Shown here: one piece after another, positions 54,594 through 63,525 of the stretch | Position numbering within the stretch: position 1 is the first letter of the stretch | Layout: each line of letters opens with the position of its first letter | DNA from: an uncultured bacterium | GTDB taxonomy: Bacteria > Actinomycetota > Coriobacteriia > Coriobacteriales > Eggerthellaceae | NCBI GenBank assembly: GCA_905215325.1 | Contig: CAJMPP010000009.1 | Span: forward strand, 1-63,573 | Reading direction: 5' to 3' | Length of the DNA: 63,573 bases | Notes under the pieces: generated by a model | What the model saw: the letters and a program-made list of their open reading frames with translations, nothing else | The model's database searches: none | What the model was told of the DNA's origin: nothing | Position numbers and translations under genes: made by a program

Positions 54594-55453
54594 CGCGCAC
54601 CCTCCTTGCCCTCGGCGCGTTTCTCGGGATGGGCGACCGGGCAGTCGGCGTTGCGCGCTGCCGCAGCCTGCGCCGCATCAGCGAACCCGTCCGCCACCAC
54701 ATCGCGATACACGCCCAGCGGATAATACGGCAGCATGTTCTCGCGCATCCACGCGAAGCTGTCCTGCGGCGTGAGGCCCCAGTTCGTCGGGCACGTGGAC
54801 ACCACTTCCACCAACGAGTAGCCGATGCCGTCGATCTGGTTCTGGAACGCCTTCTTGATAGCGCGCTTGGCCTGGCGCACATGCTTGGGCGTGTCCACGG
54901 TCACGCGCTCCAGATATGCCGGGCCGTCAAGGCTGCTCAGCAGCTCGCACACGCGCACCGGGTAGCCGGCGGTGGATACGTCGCGGCCATAGGGGCTCGT
55001 CTGCGTCACCTGGTTCGGCAAGCTGGTGGGCGCCATCTGCCCGCCTGTCATGCCGTAGATGGCGTTGTTGATGAAGATGACGGTGATATGCTCCCCGCGC
55101 GTTGCCGCATGCACGGTCTCGGCCATGCCGATGGAGGCAAGGTCGCCATCGCCTTGATAGGCGAACACCACGTTGTCCGGCAAAACGCGCTTGACGCCCG
55201 TGGCAACCGCCGGTGCACGGCCATGCGCGGCCTCGATCATATCGCAGCCGAAGAAGTCCGGAGCGGTGACGGCGCAACCCACCGGCGCGACGCCGACGGT
55301 TTTGCCCTCGATGTCGAGCTCGTCGATGACCTCGGCCACGAGACGATGCACGATGCCGTGCGGGCAGCCCGGGCAGTAGTTCGTGACCACGGGCAGCAAC
55401 GACTTCGGACGCGAGAACACCACGCGGCCTTCGCCCTGTTTCTGCTCAGCCAT
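54590..55453 (-). CDS. 2-oxoacid:ferredoxin oxidoreductase, beta subunit
   Basis: The 287-residue TPP-binding subunit. Cys27 and Cys30 in NYCPGCPHG and a Cys in VAPVGCAV bind the proximal cluster. GDGDLASIG and FINNAIYGMTGGQMAP are TPP-contact motifs. Its ATG is one base after the alpha stop (MAEQKQGEGRVV), so translation is coupled. The C-terminal 30 residues are charged and Ala-rich. Substrate as for the gamma subunit. Confidence 0.92.
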   Translation of the reverse strand: MAEQKQGEGRVVFSRPKSLLPVVTNYCPGCPHGIVHRLVAEVIDELDIEGKTVGVAPVGCAVTAPDFFGCDMIEAAHGRAPAVATGVKRVLPDNVVFAYQGDGDLASIGMAETVHAATRGEHITVIFINNAIYGMTGGQMAPTSLPNQVTQTSPYGRDVSTAGYPVRVCELLSSLDGPAYLERVTVDTPKHVRQAKRAIKKAFQNQIDGIGYSLVEVVSTCPTNWGLTPQDSFAWMRENMLPYYPLGVYRDVVADGFADAAQAAAARNADCPVAHPEKRAEGKEGAR

Positions 55454-55454
55454 G

Positions 55455-56522
55455 TTATTCACCGCCCTTCCCCGCAAGCTTGCGGATCGCTCCCAGCACC
55501 TCATCGGGCGTGGGGATGATGCCGCCCGTGCGTCCGAAGAACTCCACGGGAACGCGGCCGTTGATGGCCAGACGCACATCATCGACCATCTGGCCCATGT
55601 TCATCTCGACCGACAGAAACGCCTTCGCAGTCCCCATGCAGCCCTCGATGGCGTCCACGGGGAACGGCCACAGCGTGATGGGACGCAAAAGGCCCGCCTT
55701 GATGCCCTCGGCGCGGGCGCGCACGACGGCCGAATGCGCGATGCGCGCAGTGGCACCGAAGGACACGAGCACGATCTCGGCATCCTCGCACATGAACGCC
55801 TCCGCGCGCTGCTCGCGGGCCTTCACCGTCTCATAGCGTTCGAAACGCTCGACGTTCAGGCGCTCCAGCTCATCGGCGGTCAGGTAAAGGGAGTCGACGA
55901 TATTATGCTTGCGCTCGCCCTTGTGCCCGGTGGTGGCCCAAGGCTTCTCCGGCAGCTGCTCCACGCGCTCGGGAAGCACGACGGGCTCCATCATCTGGCC
56001 GAGCATGCCGTCGGAGAGGATCATGGCCGGCATGCGGTACTCGTCGGCCTTCTCGAAGGCCAGATACGCCAGATCGGCCATCTCCTGCACGGTGGAAGGA
56101 GCGAACACGAGCACCTGGAAGTCGCCATGGCCCATGGCGCGCGTGGCCTGCCAGTAGTCGGATTGGGAGGGCTGGATGCCGCCGAGACCCGGGCCGCCGC
56201 GCTGCACGTTGACGATGACGCCGGGAAGGTCGGCGCCCGCCATATACGAGACGCCCTCGCCCTTAAGCGACACGCCCGGCGAAGACGACGACGTCATGAC
56301 GCGCGCACCGGCCGACGATGCGCCGTAGACCATGTTGATGGCCGCGATCTCGCTTTCAGCCTGCAGATACGTGCCGCCCTCCTTGGGCATGCGCTTGGAC
56401 ATGTAGGCGGCGACCTCGGTCTGCGGCGTGATGGGATAGCCGAAGAAGAAGCGGCATCCCGCGCGGATGGCCGCCTCCGCCATGGCCTCGTTGCCCTTCA
56501 TGAGCACCTTTTCCTGAGACAT
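55455..56522 (-). CDS. 2-oxoacid:ferredoxin oxidoreductase, alpha subunit (VorB/KorA type)
   Basis: The 355-residue pyrimidine-binding subunit. KGNEAMAEAAIRAGCRFFFGYPITPQTE is followed by ESEIAAINMVYGASSAGAR and RGGPGLGGIQPSQSDYW, the alpha-subunit signatures shared by VorB and KorA. The ATG overlaps the delta stop by one base. Full length, with no broken motif. Confidence 0.92.
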   Translation of the reverse strand: MSQEKVLMKGNEAMAEAAIRAGCRFFFGYPITPQTEVAAYMSKRMPKEGGTYLQAESEIAAINMVYGASSAGARVMTSSSSPGVSLKGEGVSYMAGADLPGVIVNVQRGGPGLGGIQPSQSDYWQATRAMGHGDFQVLVFAPSTVQEMADLAYLAFEKADEYRMPAMILSDGMLGQMMEPVVLPERVEQLPEKPWATTGHKGERKHNIVDSLYLTADELERLNVERFERYETVKAREQRAEAFMCEDAEIVLVSFGATARIAHSAVVRARAEGIKAGLLRPITLWPFPVDAIEGCMGTAKAFLSVEMNMGQMVDDVRLAINGRVPVEFFGRTGGIIPTPDEVLGAIRKLAGKGGE

Positions 56523-56728
56523 CAGCGCATCACCTCGATCGCAACGTCAGGGCACATAAGAGCGCACGAGCAGCAGCCCGTGCACTTGGACGCATCGATC
56601 AGCCGGGCCGGATGATAGCCCTTCGCCGTGATGCGGGAACGGTCAAGCTCTATGATGTGGGCCGGGCATGCGTCCACGCACAACCCGCAGCCTTTGCAGA
56701 AACCGTCATCGACCGTTATCGCTGCCAT
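56522..56728 (-). CDS. 2-oxoacid:ferredoxin oxidoreductase, delta (ferredoxin-like) subunit
   Basis: A 68-residue protein with two 4Fe-4S clusters: CKGCGLCVDACP and CTGCCSCALMCP. It is the electron-exit subunit of the complex and the first gene of the oxidoreductase set. The ATG at 56728 (MAAITVDDGFC) follows GGAAGG; the open frame further upstream is not used. Confidence 0.93.
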   Translation of the reverse strand: MAAITVDDGFCKGCGLCVDACPAHIIELDRSRITAKGYHPARLIDASKCTGCCSCALMCPDVAIEVMR

Positions 56729-56850
56729 GAGCCTTCCTTTCTCGTCTGAGCCGGCGTGAGCGGCCGGCTTGTCGGTATCGAACATTCCCCGAAACCCTGC
56801 CCCGAACGGCAGCGTCGCCCCATTCGGGTTCGCAGGGATCGACCCCTACC

Positions 56851-57543
56851 CTATTCCCAGGGTTTTCTCACATGCACCGAAACAGGATAGCGCACACCGG
56901 GGATATCGGCATCCTCGAGCATGCAACGGGGCACCGCGGAAAACGCTAGGGGCAAACCGGCCAGCACGGCAACCTCCTGCGCGAACGAAACGCCGCGTGT
57001 GAGCACTTCCCCATCGGTGAAGTCCGCCAGATGCGTGTTGTTCGCCACCGCCGTGGCATGCAGGTGGCTGGCAGCCTCGATCTCGCGAAGCACGCAAAGC
57101 GCCTCGGCGGGATCGTGGGTGAGGTTGCGGCTGCGGTTCACTACGTACAGCAGGTCGTAATCCCCCTCGGCGATGCCGCTTGCGAACCTGCCGAGCGCCG
57201 TGGCGCCGACGTCGTCGCCGCCCGCATCGATAAGCAGCAGCCTTCCCGCTTCCCCGCGCGCCCAATCCAAGGCCGCCGAAACCTGCCCAGAGATGGCGGG
57301 CGCATCGAGCGTGGTGCCCGCATACCGCGGCGCGATCACCTGCACGCCGGCATCCTCGAGAAGACGCCGGTAGTCGCTGCTGCGGAAATACGGGTTGACG
57401 ATATCCAGGTCGGCAACCCGCACCTCCATGCCAGCATACCGGGCATCAAGGGCCAGGTTGATGGCCAGATTGGTCTTTCCGACCCCATAATGCCCTGTGA
57501 TAACGGTGACCGCTTTCAACCGTTTAACATCGAATTCGTTCAA
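56851..57543 (-). CDS. MinD/CobQ-like P-loop ATPase
   Basis: A 230-residue nucleotide-binding protein with deviant Walker A GHYGVGKTN (17-25), a switch region ADLDIVNPYFR and LLIDAGGDDVGA. It is of the SIMIBI/ParA class. Such genes often accompany 2-oxoacid oxidoreductases and ligases in anaerobes, where they may help insert clusters or cofactors, though no role is established. It lies between the ligase (8 bases) and the delta subunit (122 bases), so it is probably in the same operon. Confidence 0.82.
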   Translation of the reverse strand: MNEFDVKRLKAVTVITGHYGVGKTNLAINLALDARYAGMEVRVADLDIVNPYFRSSDYRRLLEDAGVQVIAPRYAGTTLDAPAISGQVSAALDWARGEAGRLLLIDAGGDDVGATALGRFASGIAEGDYDLLYVVNRSRNLTHDPAEALCVLREIEAASHLHATAVANNTHLADFTDGEVLTRGVSFAQEVAVLAGLPLAFSAVPRCMLEDADIPGVRYPVSVHVRKPWE

Positions 57544-57551
57544 GGCCGCAC

Positions 57552-59345
57552 CTACACCAAACCCTCGGGTACCTTGGTCTTCGGCTTGCCTTCCTGGCTC
57601 TCATCGGCCTCGCGGATGGCTGCTCGGCGGATCTTGCCGTTAACGGTCTTGGGGAGCGCATCGACGAACTCCACAATGCGGGGGTATTTGTACGGCGCCG
57701 TGCGCTGCTTGACCCATTGCTGCAGCTCGCGCACGAGCACCTCGGAACCCTCGAAGCCCTGCGCAAGCACCACCGTGGCCTTGACCGCTTTGCCGCGCAC
57801 GGGGTCGGGCACGCCGGTGACGGCGCATTCTCGCACGGCATCATGCTCGAGCAGCACGCTTTCGATCTCGAAGGGCCCGATGCGGTACCCCGAGGATTTG
57901 ATAACGTCGTCATTGCGACCGACATACCAGAAGTACCCGTCCTCGTCGACCCAAGCGGTGTCGCCGGTGTGATACCAGCCCCCGAACACGGCAGCTTCGG
58001 TCTTCTCGGGATTGCGATAGTACTCCAGCATGATGCCCGGGGCCTTCTCATGAACGTCGATGCAGATCTCGCCCGTCTCGCCGACGTCGCAGCGGCTGCC
58101 ATCGCCGCGCTGCACCTCGATATGAAACGCCGGGGAAGGATGGCCCATAGAGCCGGGCTTGGGCACCGCATGCGTGAGATTCGCCACGGTAAGCGGCGTT
58201 TCGGTCTGCCCGAAGCCCTCGTAGATGGTCAGCCCCGTGTGCTCTTTCCAGAAGTCGAACAGGTCGGGGTTGAGCGCCTCTCCGGCGGTGGTGCAATAGG
58301 CCAGCGTGCTCAGATCGTGGGCATCCACGTCAGCCTGCATCATCATGCGGTACATGGTGGGCGGGCAGCACAGCGTGGTGACGCCGTAACGGGGGATCAG
58401 GTTCAAGATCTCGTCGGCATGGAAGCGGTCGAAGTCGTACGTGAGCACGCAAGCCTCCATGAGCCACTGGCCATAGTACTTGCCCCACACCGCCTTGCCC
58501 CACCCGGTATCGGCGATGGTCAGATGCAGTCCGTCGGGCTTGACGTTGTGCCAGTGCTTCGCCGTGACCAGGTGCGCCAAGGCGTAGTAGGAGTCGTGCA
58601 GCACCATCTTGGGATTACCGGAGGTGCCGGAGGAAAAATACATGAGCATAGGGTCGCCGACATGGGTTTCCACACGGGAGAAGCCATCGCAGGCGTTGCG
58701 CACGCCGGTATTGAAATCGTGCCAGCCCTCGCGCTTCGCGGGAGCGGCGCACACGCCTTCGGGCCCGGAGAGGATGGCGCCGACCGGGCCGTCGACGGAA
58801 AGCCAGTTGCCATCCGCGTCCTGCTCGGTCAGGCCGCCGCCGGCGCCATTGACCAGAAACAGGTTCTCGACCGAGGGGCAACGATCCACCACGTTGTCCA
58901 CCACTTGCGCGATGGTGCCGATGGAGGTGCAGATAACGGCCTTGATGGAGGCGCCGTTCAAGCGATACTCCAAGTCATGCTCCTTGAGCATGAACGTTGC
59001 GGGCACCATGACGGCGCCGAGCTTGGCAAGCGCGGTGGCCACGAACCAGAACTGGTAATGGCGGCGCAAGATCACCATGACCATGTCGCCTTTGCCCACG
59101 CCGTGCGCGGCTAGATAGTTCGCCGTCTTATCCGACCAGCGCTTCATGTCGGCGAACGTGAACAGATGCTCCTCGCCCTCGGGGTTGCACCACATCATGG
59201 CACGGCGGTCAGGGTCGTTCTCCGCGATGTCGTCCACCACGTCGTAGCCGAAATTGAAGGTATCGGGGCACTTCACCTTGAAATCGGTGAGCACGCCCTG
59301 CTCGTCGTAGGTTTCCTCGCAGTAACGCAGATTGATGTCTCTCAT
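57552..59345 (-). CDS. AMP-binding acyl-CoA ligase
   Basis: A 597-residue adenylate-forming enzyme: A3 loop SSGTSGNPK, YEGFGQTE, TGDTAWVDEDGYFW, GRNDDVIKSSGYR, and the catalytic Lys in KTVNGKIRR near the C-terminus. It activates a carboxylic acid with ATP and CoA, or in fermentation may run with the oxidoreductase on the same acyl group. The form is of the medium-chain or aryl-acid type; substrate unknown. The ATG at 59345 (MRDINLRYCEETYDEQGV) is chosen because AAGGAAG lies upstream; the frame is open further. First gene of the ligase-ATPase-oxidoreductase run, directly below the XRE-cupin gene. Confidence 0.9.
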   Translation of the reverse strand: MRDINLRYCEETYDEQGVLTDFKVKCPDTFNFGYDVVDDIAENDPDRRAMMWCNPEGEEHLFTFADMKRWSDKTANYLAAHGVGKGDMVMVILRRHYQFWFVATALAKLGAVMVPATFMLKEHDLEYRLNGASIKAVICTSIGTIAQVVDNVVDRCPSVENLFLVNGAGGGLTEQDADGNWLSVDGPVGAILSGPEGVCAAPAKREGWHDFNTGVRNACDGFSRVETHVGDPMLMYFSSGTSGNPKMVLHDSYYALAHLVTAKHWHNVKPDGLHLTIADTGWGKAVWGKYYGQWLMEACVLTYDFDRFHADEILNLIPRYGVTTLCCPPTMYRMMMQADVDAHDLSTLAYCTTAGEALNPDLFDFWKEHTGLTIYEGFGQTETPLTVANLTHAVPKPGSMGHPSPAFHIEVQRGDGSRCDVGETGEICIDVHEKAPGIMLEYYRNPEKTEAAVFGGWYHTGDTAWVDEDGYFWYVGRNDDVIKSSGYRIGPFEIESVLLEHDAVRECAVTGVPDPVRGKAVKATVVLAQGFEGSEVLVRELQQWVKQRTAPYKYPRIVEFVDALPKTVNGKIRRAAIREADESQEGKPKTKVPEGLV

Positions 59346-59450
59346 GGTGTTGCCGGACTTCCTTGAAATTTGGTGCGCGGAACCGGACCGCGCACGATGC
59401 GGTCGATATGAAGGTTGGTTTTCGGCAAGCAACCCTAGGCGGGCGCTTGC

Positions 59451-60032
59451 CTAGATAATGTCTTCCTTCGCCTTCAGAACGACAGCCAGGAATTTGCACG
59501 GTGCGCCATCGATGGCGATCATGCCGTGTCCGCGTCCGGAATCGTAAAGCAGCATATCGCCGGGGCCGAGCTCCTCGGTATGCTCCTCGTACTGGAAGCG
59601 CATGCGGCCTTCCAGGATGTAATCAAGCTCCTGCCCGGCGTGATACGACAGGTGGATGGGCTTGTCCTGCAGCTCGGGACGGTAATCGGCGGTGACGAAG
59701 AACGGTTCGCACAGCTTGTTGCGATAGTGCGGGGCCTTGTGCAGGTACTCAAGGCCGCTGCGACGCTTGACGGCCAGGCCCTCGTCAGCGCGCGTAAGGG
59801 TGTAGCCCGTCAGGTGCGGGGTTTCGCCAGTGAGCAGCTCGATAGGGTCGACGCCCAGATTCGCCGCGCATTTATACAGGAACGTGAACGAAAGCTCCTC
59901 AGCGCCCGACTCCTGCGCCTGATACTCGGCCAGGCTGCGGCCCGTAGCGTCGGCCATCTCCTGCATGGTCAGGCCCATATCCTCGCGAAGCGCGCGGATC
60001 CTGTTCGCCACCTCTTGATAGTTCGGCTCCAT
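59451..60032 (-). CDS. XRE-family regulator with C-terminal cupin domain
   Basis: A 193-residue protein: HTH at about 5-60 (RIRALREDMGLTMQEMADATGRS) and a cupin barrel at about 110-185 with HAGQELDYILEGRMRF and LLYDSGRGHGMIA. Such proteins sense small carboxylic acids and usually control the adjacent AMP-binding ligase operon. It is upstream of the ligase by 105 bases on the same strand. ATG start at 60032 follows a clear GGAGGTC site. Confidence 0.9.
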   Translation of the reverse strand: MEPNYQEVANRIRALREDMGLTMQEMADATGRSLAEYQAQESGAEELSFTFLYKCAANLGVDPIELLTGETPHLTGYTLTRADEGLAVKRRSGLEYLHKAPHYRNKLCEPFFVTADYRPELQDKPIHLSYHAGQELDYILEGRMRFQYEEHTEELGPGDMLLYDSGRGHGMIAIDGAPCKFLAVVLKAKEDII

Positions 60033-60110
60033 GTAAACCTGACCTCCTCACATGCAATTACGACAACTTCATAGTAAATGGATGGTACGCGCGAAACTGT
60101 TTCCAATATG

Positions 60111-60146
60111 TTTCATGCCGGCGAAGAAACCTTCGCCGGCATGAAA
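60111..60146. terminator. Strong hairpin after rsmB
   Basis: Perfect 16-bp stem (TTTCATGCCGGCGAAG) with a 4-base loop, 14 bases below the rsmB stop. There is no long U-tract, but its strength and place suggest 3' end formation. Confidence 0.6.
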
Positions 60147-60159
60147 ACGGGGTCTGAGA

Positions 60160-62145
60160 TTATTCTTGCGGCTTGCGGACGAAACGCACGGCGAAGTGCG
60201 CATCCGACGAGCCGGGGGCAAGACGCGTTGCAAGGCAGTTGCGGCCGCACAGCTGGTCGAGCGCGAAGCCGGCGCCCTCATCGCTGTCCAGGAACGCCTT
60301 CACCACGCCGGCGTTCTCCTCGCGCGTGACCGTGCACGTGGAGTATGCCAGCGCGCCGCCCGGGGCGACATGGCCCGCCGCGGCCTTGAGCATGCCCAGC
60401 TGGGTTTCCACGAAACCGGCCAGGTCCTCCTCGCTCGTACGCCATCGGATCTCGGGGTGACGGCGAAGCGTGCCCATGCCCGAGCAGGGGGCATCCACGA
60501 AGACGAACGAGAACATGCGATCGGGCATGATGTTATCGAGCTCCAGCGCATTGCCGGTGAAGGCCTCGGTCACCACGACGCCGTACTGCTCGGCGCGCTT
60601 CTCAAGCAGACGCGTCTTGTAGGCGTGGTTGTCGATGGTGACGTACTCCTCGATCTGCGAGCCATACTTGCGGCAGGCGTTGGACTGCAGCAGGATGGTC
60701 TTCGTGGCGCGGCCGGCGCCGATCTCGAGCACGCTTTCGGGCTTCTCATCGGGCAGCACGTTGGCGGCCACCATCTGCGCGGCGGCATCGGAGACCAAGA
60801 TCTTGCCCTGATCGAGCTGGCGTGCAAGCGCGGGCACCAGCAGGGCGCGGCTTTCGGGCACGCGCAGGCAGCCCTGCACGTTCATGTCACCGAGCGCCAC
60901 CGGCTGCACTTCCTCTTCCGCACGCTCGAAGGCCTTGAGCACGTGGTCATCGTCCACCTTGCAGGCGTTGACGGCCACATACAGCGGGGCCTGCTCATTG
61001 GATGCGCGCATGAACTCGATAGCGGCCTGCGGGCCCATCTCCTCCATGAGCTTTTTGGCCATCCACGTGGGGAACGCCTGAGTGCGGGCAAGCGCATCAA
61101 GGTCGGTTGCGGGGTTGCCGAACGGGAAATCGATGCGCAGGCGCACGATCTTGTGCAGCACGGCGTTGGCCACGCGCGCCGCAGGCCCCGGGCTGAACGA
61201 CTTCACCATCTCGACGCCCTGGTCGACGGCCGCATGGGCCTCCTTGCCCAGGAAGATGAGCTCGTAGGTGGAGATCTGCAGCGCGTCGCGCGTCTCGCGG
61301 AAGATATCCTCGGGCGTGTCGAGCGCACGGTCGATGATCTCGTCGAGCGTGCCGCGGGCGCTCACCGTGCCGAGCGCAAGCAGCGTGGCGAATGCGCGGT
61401 CCTCCACGGACATGGTGGACTTGTCGATCACCTGGGCGATGACGTCCTGCGCGAACGCGTTGCGCTCGCGGACGGTGCGCACCACGTCGAGCGCAGCCAA
61501 GCGAGCTGGCGTGGCGTTGGACTTGCGACGCGGACGTGCCGGCTTGGCAGAACCGCGGAAGCCGCCCTTCTCGCCGCCGCGCGACGCGCCCTGGGCGCCC
61601 TGCTCCGGCTTGCGACGCGGGTCGCGGGCGGTGTTACGGCCGCGGAAATCGGGCTTCGGTTCGCGCGCGGGGCGATCGGAGCCGGCATGCTGCGCGCCCT
61701 CGGGGCGCTGGCCGCCCTCGGCGCCTTCGCGCTTGAAATCGGGCTTGCCGTCGCGGTTGAAATCGCGCTTCGGGCCGCGGTCGCCCTTGTAACCGCCTCG
61801 GCGGTCGTCACGGCCGCCGTTATAGCCGCCGCGGCGCTCGTCGCGACCGCCGTTGCCGCGATGCTCGCGCTTCTCGCCGTCGCGTCCGCGGAAGTCGCGC
61901 TTCTCGCCATCGCGGCCGCGATATCCGCCCCTGCCGCCGTCGCGGCGCTGACCGTCACGGGCGCCTTGTCCGCGATTACCGCCGCGGCGATCGTCGCGAC
62001 CGCCGAAGCCGCCCTTGCCGCCCTCGCGGCGCGGGCCGCCCTGACGATTGCCGTAGCCGCCGTGCTGGCCGCCCTTTCGATAACCGCCGTTGCCGCCTTC
62101 GCGGCGCTGACGCGGCGCGCCTTCGTTGTTATGCTGTTCAGCCAC
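60160..62145 (-). CDS. rsmB: 16S rRNA m5C967 methyltransferase RsmB with RGG-rich N-terminal extension
   Basis: A 661-residue protein. Residues about 8-205 are Gly/Arg/Asp-rich with GGYRKGG, GRDDRRGG and repeated GRDGEKR, probably disordered and RNA-binding. From about 211 the usual RsmB follows: NusB-like domain (about 211-355, with RLAALDVVRTVRERNAFA) and SAM methyltransferase domain (about 400-660) with EIGAGRATKT, the catalytic Cys pairs in DAPCSGMG and YSTCTVTREEN. The core length of about 450 is normal, so the extension is an addition. The start is a GTG at 62145 following GGGAGGG and overlapping fmt by 8 bases. Confidence 0.93.
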   Translation of the reverse strand: MAEQHNNEGAPRQRREGGNGGYRKGGQHGGYGNRQGGPRREGGKGGFGGRDDRRGGNRGQGARDGQRRDGGRGGYRGRDGEKRDFRGRDGEKREHRGNGGRDERRGGYNGGRDDRRGGYKGDRGPKRDFNRDGKPDFKREGAEGGQRPEGAQHAGSDRPAREPKPDFRGRNTARDPRRKPEQGAQGASRGGEKGGFRGSAKPARPRRKSNATPARLAALDVVRTVRERNAFAQDVIAQVIDKSTMSVEDRAFATLLALGTVSARGTLDEIIDRALDTPEDIFRETRDALQISTYELIFLGKEAHAAVDQGVEMVKSFSPGPAARVANAVLHKIVRLRIDFPFGNPATDLDALARTQAFPTWMAKKLMEEMGPQAAIEFMRASNEQAPLYVAVNACKVDDDHVLKAFERAEEEVQPVALGDMNVQGCLRVPESRALLVPALARQLDQGKILVSDAAAQMVAANVLPDEKPESVLEIGAGRATKTILLQSNACRKYGSQIEEYVTIDNHAYKTRLLEKRAEQYGVVVTEAFTGNALELDNIMPDRMFSFVFVDAPCSGMGTLRRHPEIRWRTSEEDLAGFVETQLGMLKAAAGHVAPGGALAYSTCTVTREENAGVVKAFLDSDEGAGFALDQLCGRNCLATRLAPGSSDAHFAVRFVRKPQE

Positions 62146-63094
62146 GCGGGCCCTCCCAAGTCTTGGTGTCTTCCTTGATTCCCTGAATGCCTGCGGCAAA
62201 CGCCTTTGCCGCCATGGCCGCCTTGCCGGCGGGTTTCACTTCCATAAGCTCTATCGCGCCGTCCGCAGCGCCCAGGTACAGGCGCTTGGCGGCGAATCGC
62301 ACGCTGCCGGGCCCCATGCCCGCGCATACCGCATCCGCCCGATCGGCGGGTGCCGGGCGGGCGGCAAGCACGGTGACGTCCTTGCCTGCGACCGTGGCAT
62401 GCGCCGGGTGGGCGGCGCTTGATGCGCGCACCTTGCGGCATGCCAGCTCAACCGTGTCGGCCGGGCTGAGCGAAAGCTCGTCCTTGCCGATCTTCTCGGC
62501 GTAGGTGACGTACGCCTCATCCTGGCGCGTCCAGCGGATGCACCCCGCCTCCAGCTGCGAAAGAGCCGTGAGCAGAGCGTGCGCGCCCAGGTCGGCAAGC
62601 ATGTCGGTGAGCAGCGCGACGTCCTTGTCGCCCACTTCAAGCGATCGGCACACGCAGTAATCGCCCGTGTCGAGCCCTTCCTCCATACGCATGATGCACA
62701 CGCCGGCCTCCTCGTCGCCGGACAGGATGGCGCGCTCGATGGGAGCGGCGCCGCGCCAGCGCGGCAGCAGCGAGGCGTGCACGTTCAGGCAGCCATGCTT
62801 AGGGATGGAGAGAACCTCGGGGGGCAGCAGCATGCCGTAAGCGGCCACGCAGATGACATCGGGCTCGAGCGCCGCGAGCGACTGCTGCTCGCCGGCATCG
62901 CGCAGCGTCTTGGGCGTGAACACGGGGATGCCGCTCTCGCACGCCTGCGCCTTCACCGGGCTGGGCATCAGCTGCTTGCCGCGGCCGCGCACGGCGTCGG
63001 GACGCGTATAGACGGCCACCACATCGTGCTGCGAGGCAAGCTCGGAGAGCACCGACGCGGCGAAGTCGGGCGTGCCCATGAATACGATGCGCAT
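62138..63094 (-). CDS. fmt: Methionyl-tRNA formyltransferase
   Basis: Formylates initiator Met-tRNA with 10-formyl-THF. The 318-residue product has MRIVFMGTPDFAASVL, the SLLP signature in HASLLPRWRGAAPIERA with the catalytic His/Asn/Asp set, and TGDYCV. The C-terminal tRNA-binding domain follows. It overlaps rsmB at its 3' end and begins 5 bases after the def stop, in the standard def-fmt-rsmB order. Confidence 0.95.
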   Translation of the reverse strand: MRIVFMGTPDFAASVLSELASQHDVVAVYTRPDAVRGRGKQLMPSPVKAQACESGIPVFTPKTLRDAGEQQSLAALEPDVICVAAYGMLLPPEVLSIPKHGCLNVHASLLPRWRGAAPIERAILSGDEEAGVCIMRMEEGLDTGDYCVCRSLEVGDKDVALLTDMLADLGAHALLTALSQLEAGCIRWTRQDEAYVTYAEKIGKDELSLSPADTVELACRKVRASSAAHPAHATVAGKDVTVLAARPAPADRADAVCAGMGPGSVRFAAKRLYLGAADGAIELMEVKPAGKAAMAAKAFAAGIQGIKEDTKTWEGPRG

Positions 63095-63099
63095 GTCCC

Positions 63100-63525
63100 C
63101 TACGCCTCCACCGAAGTCTCGCCGGGGCGAGCACCGGCTGCCAGGGCGCGCTCATAGTCCTCAAGGGCCTTCAGGCGGGCCATGGGCTCTGCGCGCTCGA
63201 ACATGGTGACCCCGTCAAGGTGGTCGGTCTCATGCTGCAGGCAGCGGCCGAGCAGCCCGTCGCCTTCGATCTCCCAAAGCTGGCCGTCAAGGTCGTAGTA
63301 ACGGCAGCGGGCGAACGGCGGGCGTGCGATGGGCACGGAGACGCCGGGGATGGAAAGGCAGCCCTCGTCCTCCGCGACCGGCTCGCCCTCGCGGGCGACG
63401 ATGACGGGATTGAGCATGACGATGGGCTCGCGGGCGCCGTCCTCCTGGTCGCAGTCGATGACCACAAGGCGCTTGAGCACGCCCACCTGGGGCGCGGCGA
63501 GGCCGCAGCCGGCGTTCTTGTACAT
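63100..63525 (-). pseudogene. def: Peptide deformylase, 5' end missing
   Basis: The 141 residues present hold all three catalytic motifs: GCGLAAPQVG near the N-terminus, EGCLSIPGV and HETDH (metal His/Glu) near 100. Normal deformylases have about 40 more residues before GxGLAAPQ. Here the frame opens with MYKNAGCG, and in-frame TAA codons lie just upstream in AT-rich sequence. The natural 5' part is therefore absent, cut by a junction at about 63526, either an element insertion, a rearrangement or a contig edge artefact. The coordinate 63525 is the first ATG after the junction and probably not a native start. Confidence 0.75.
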
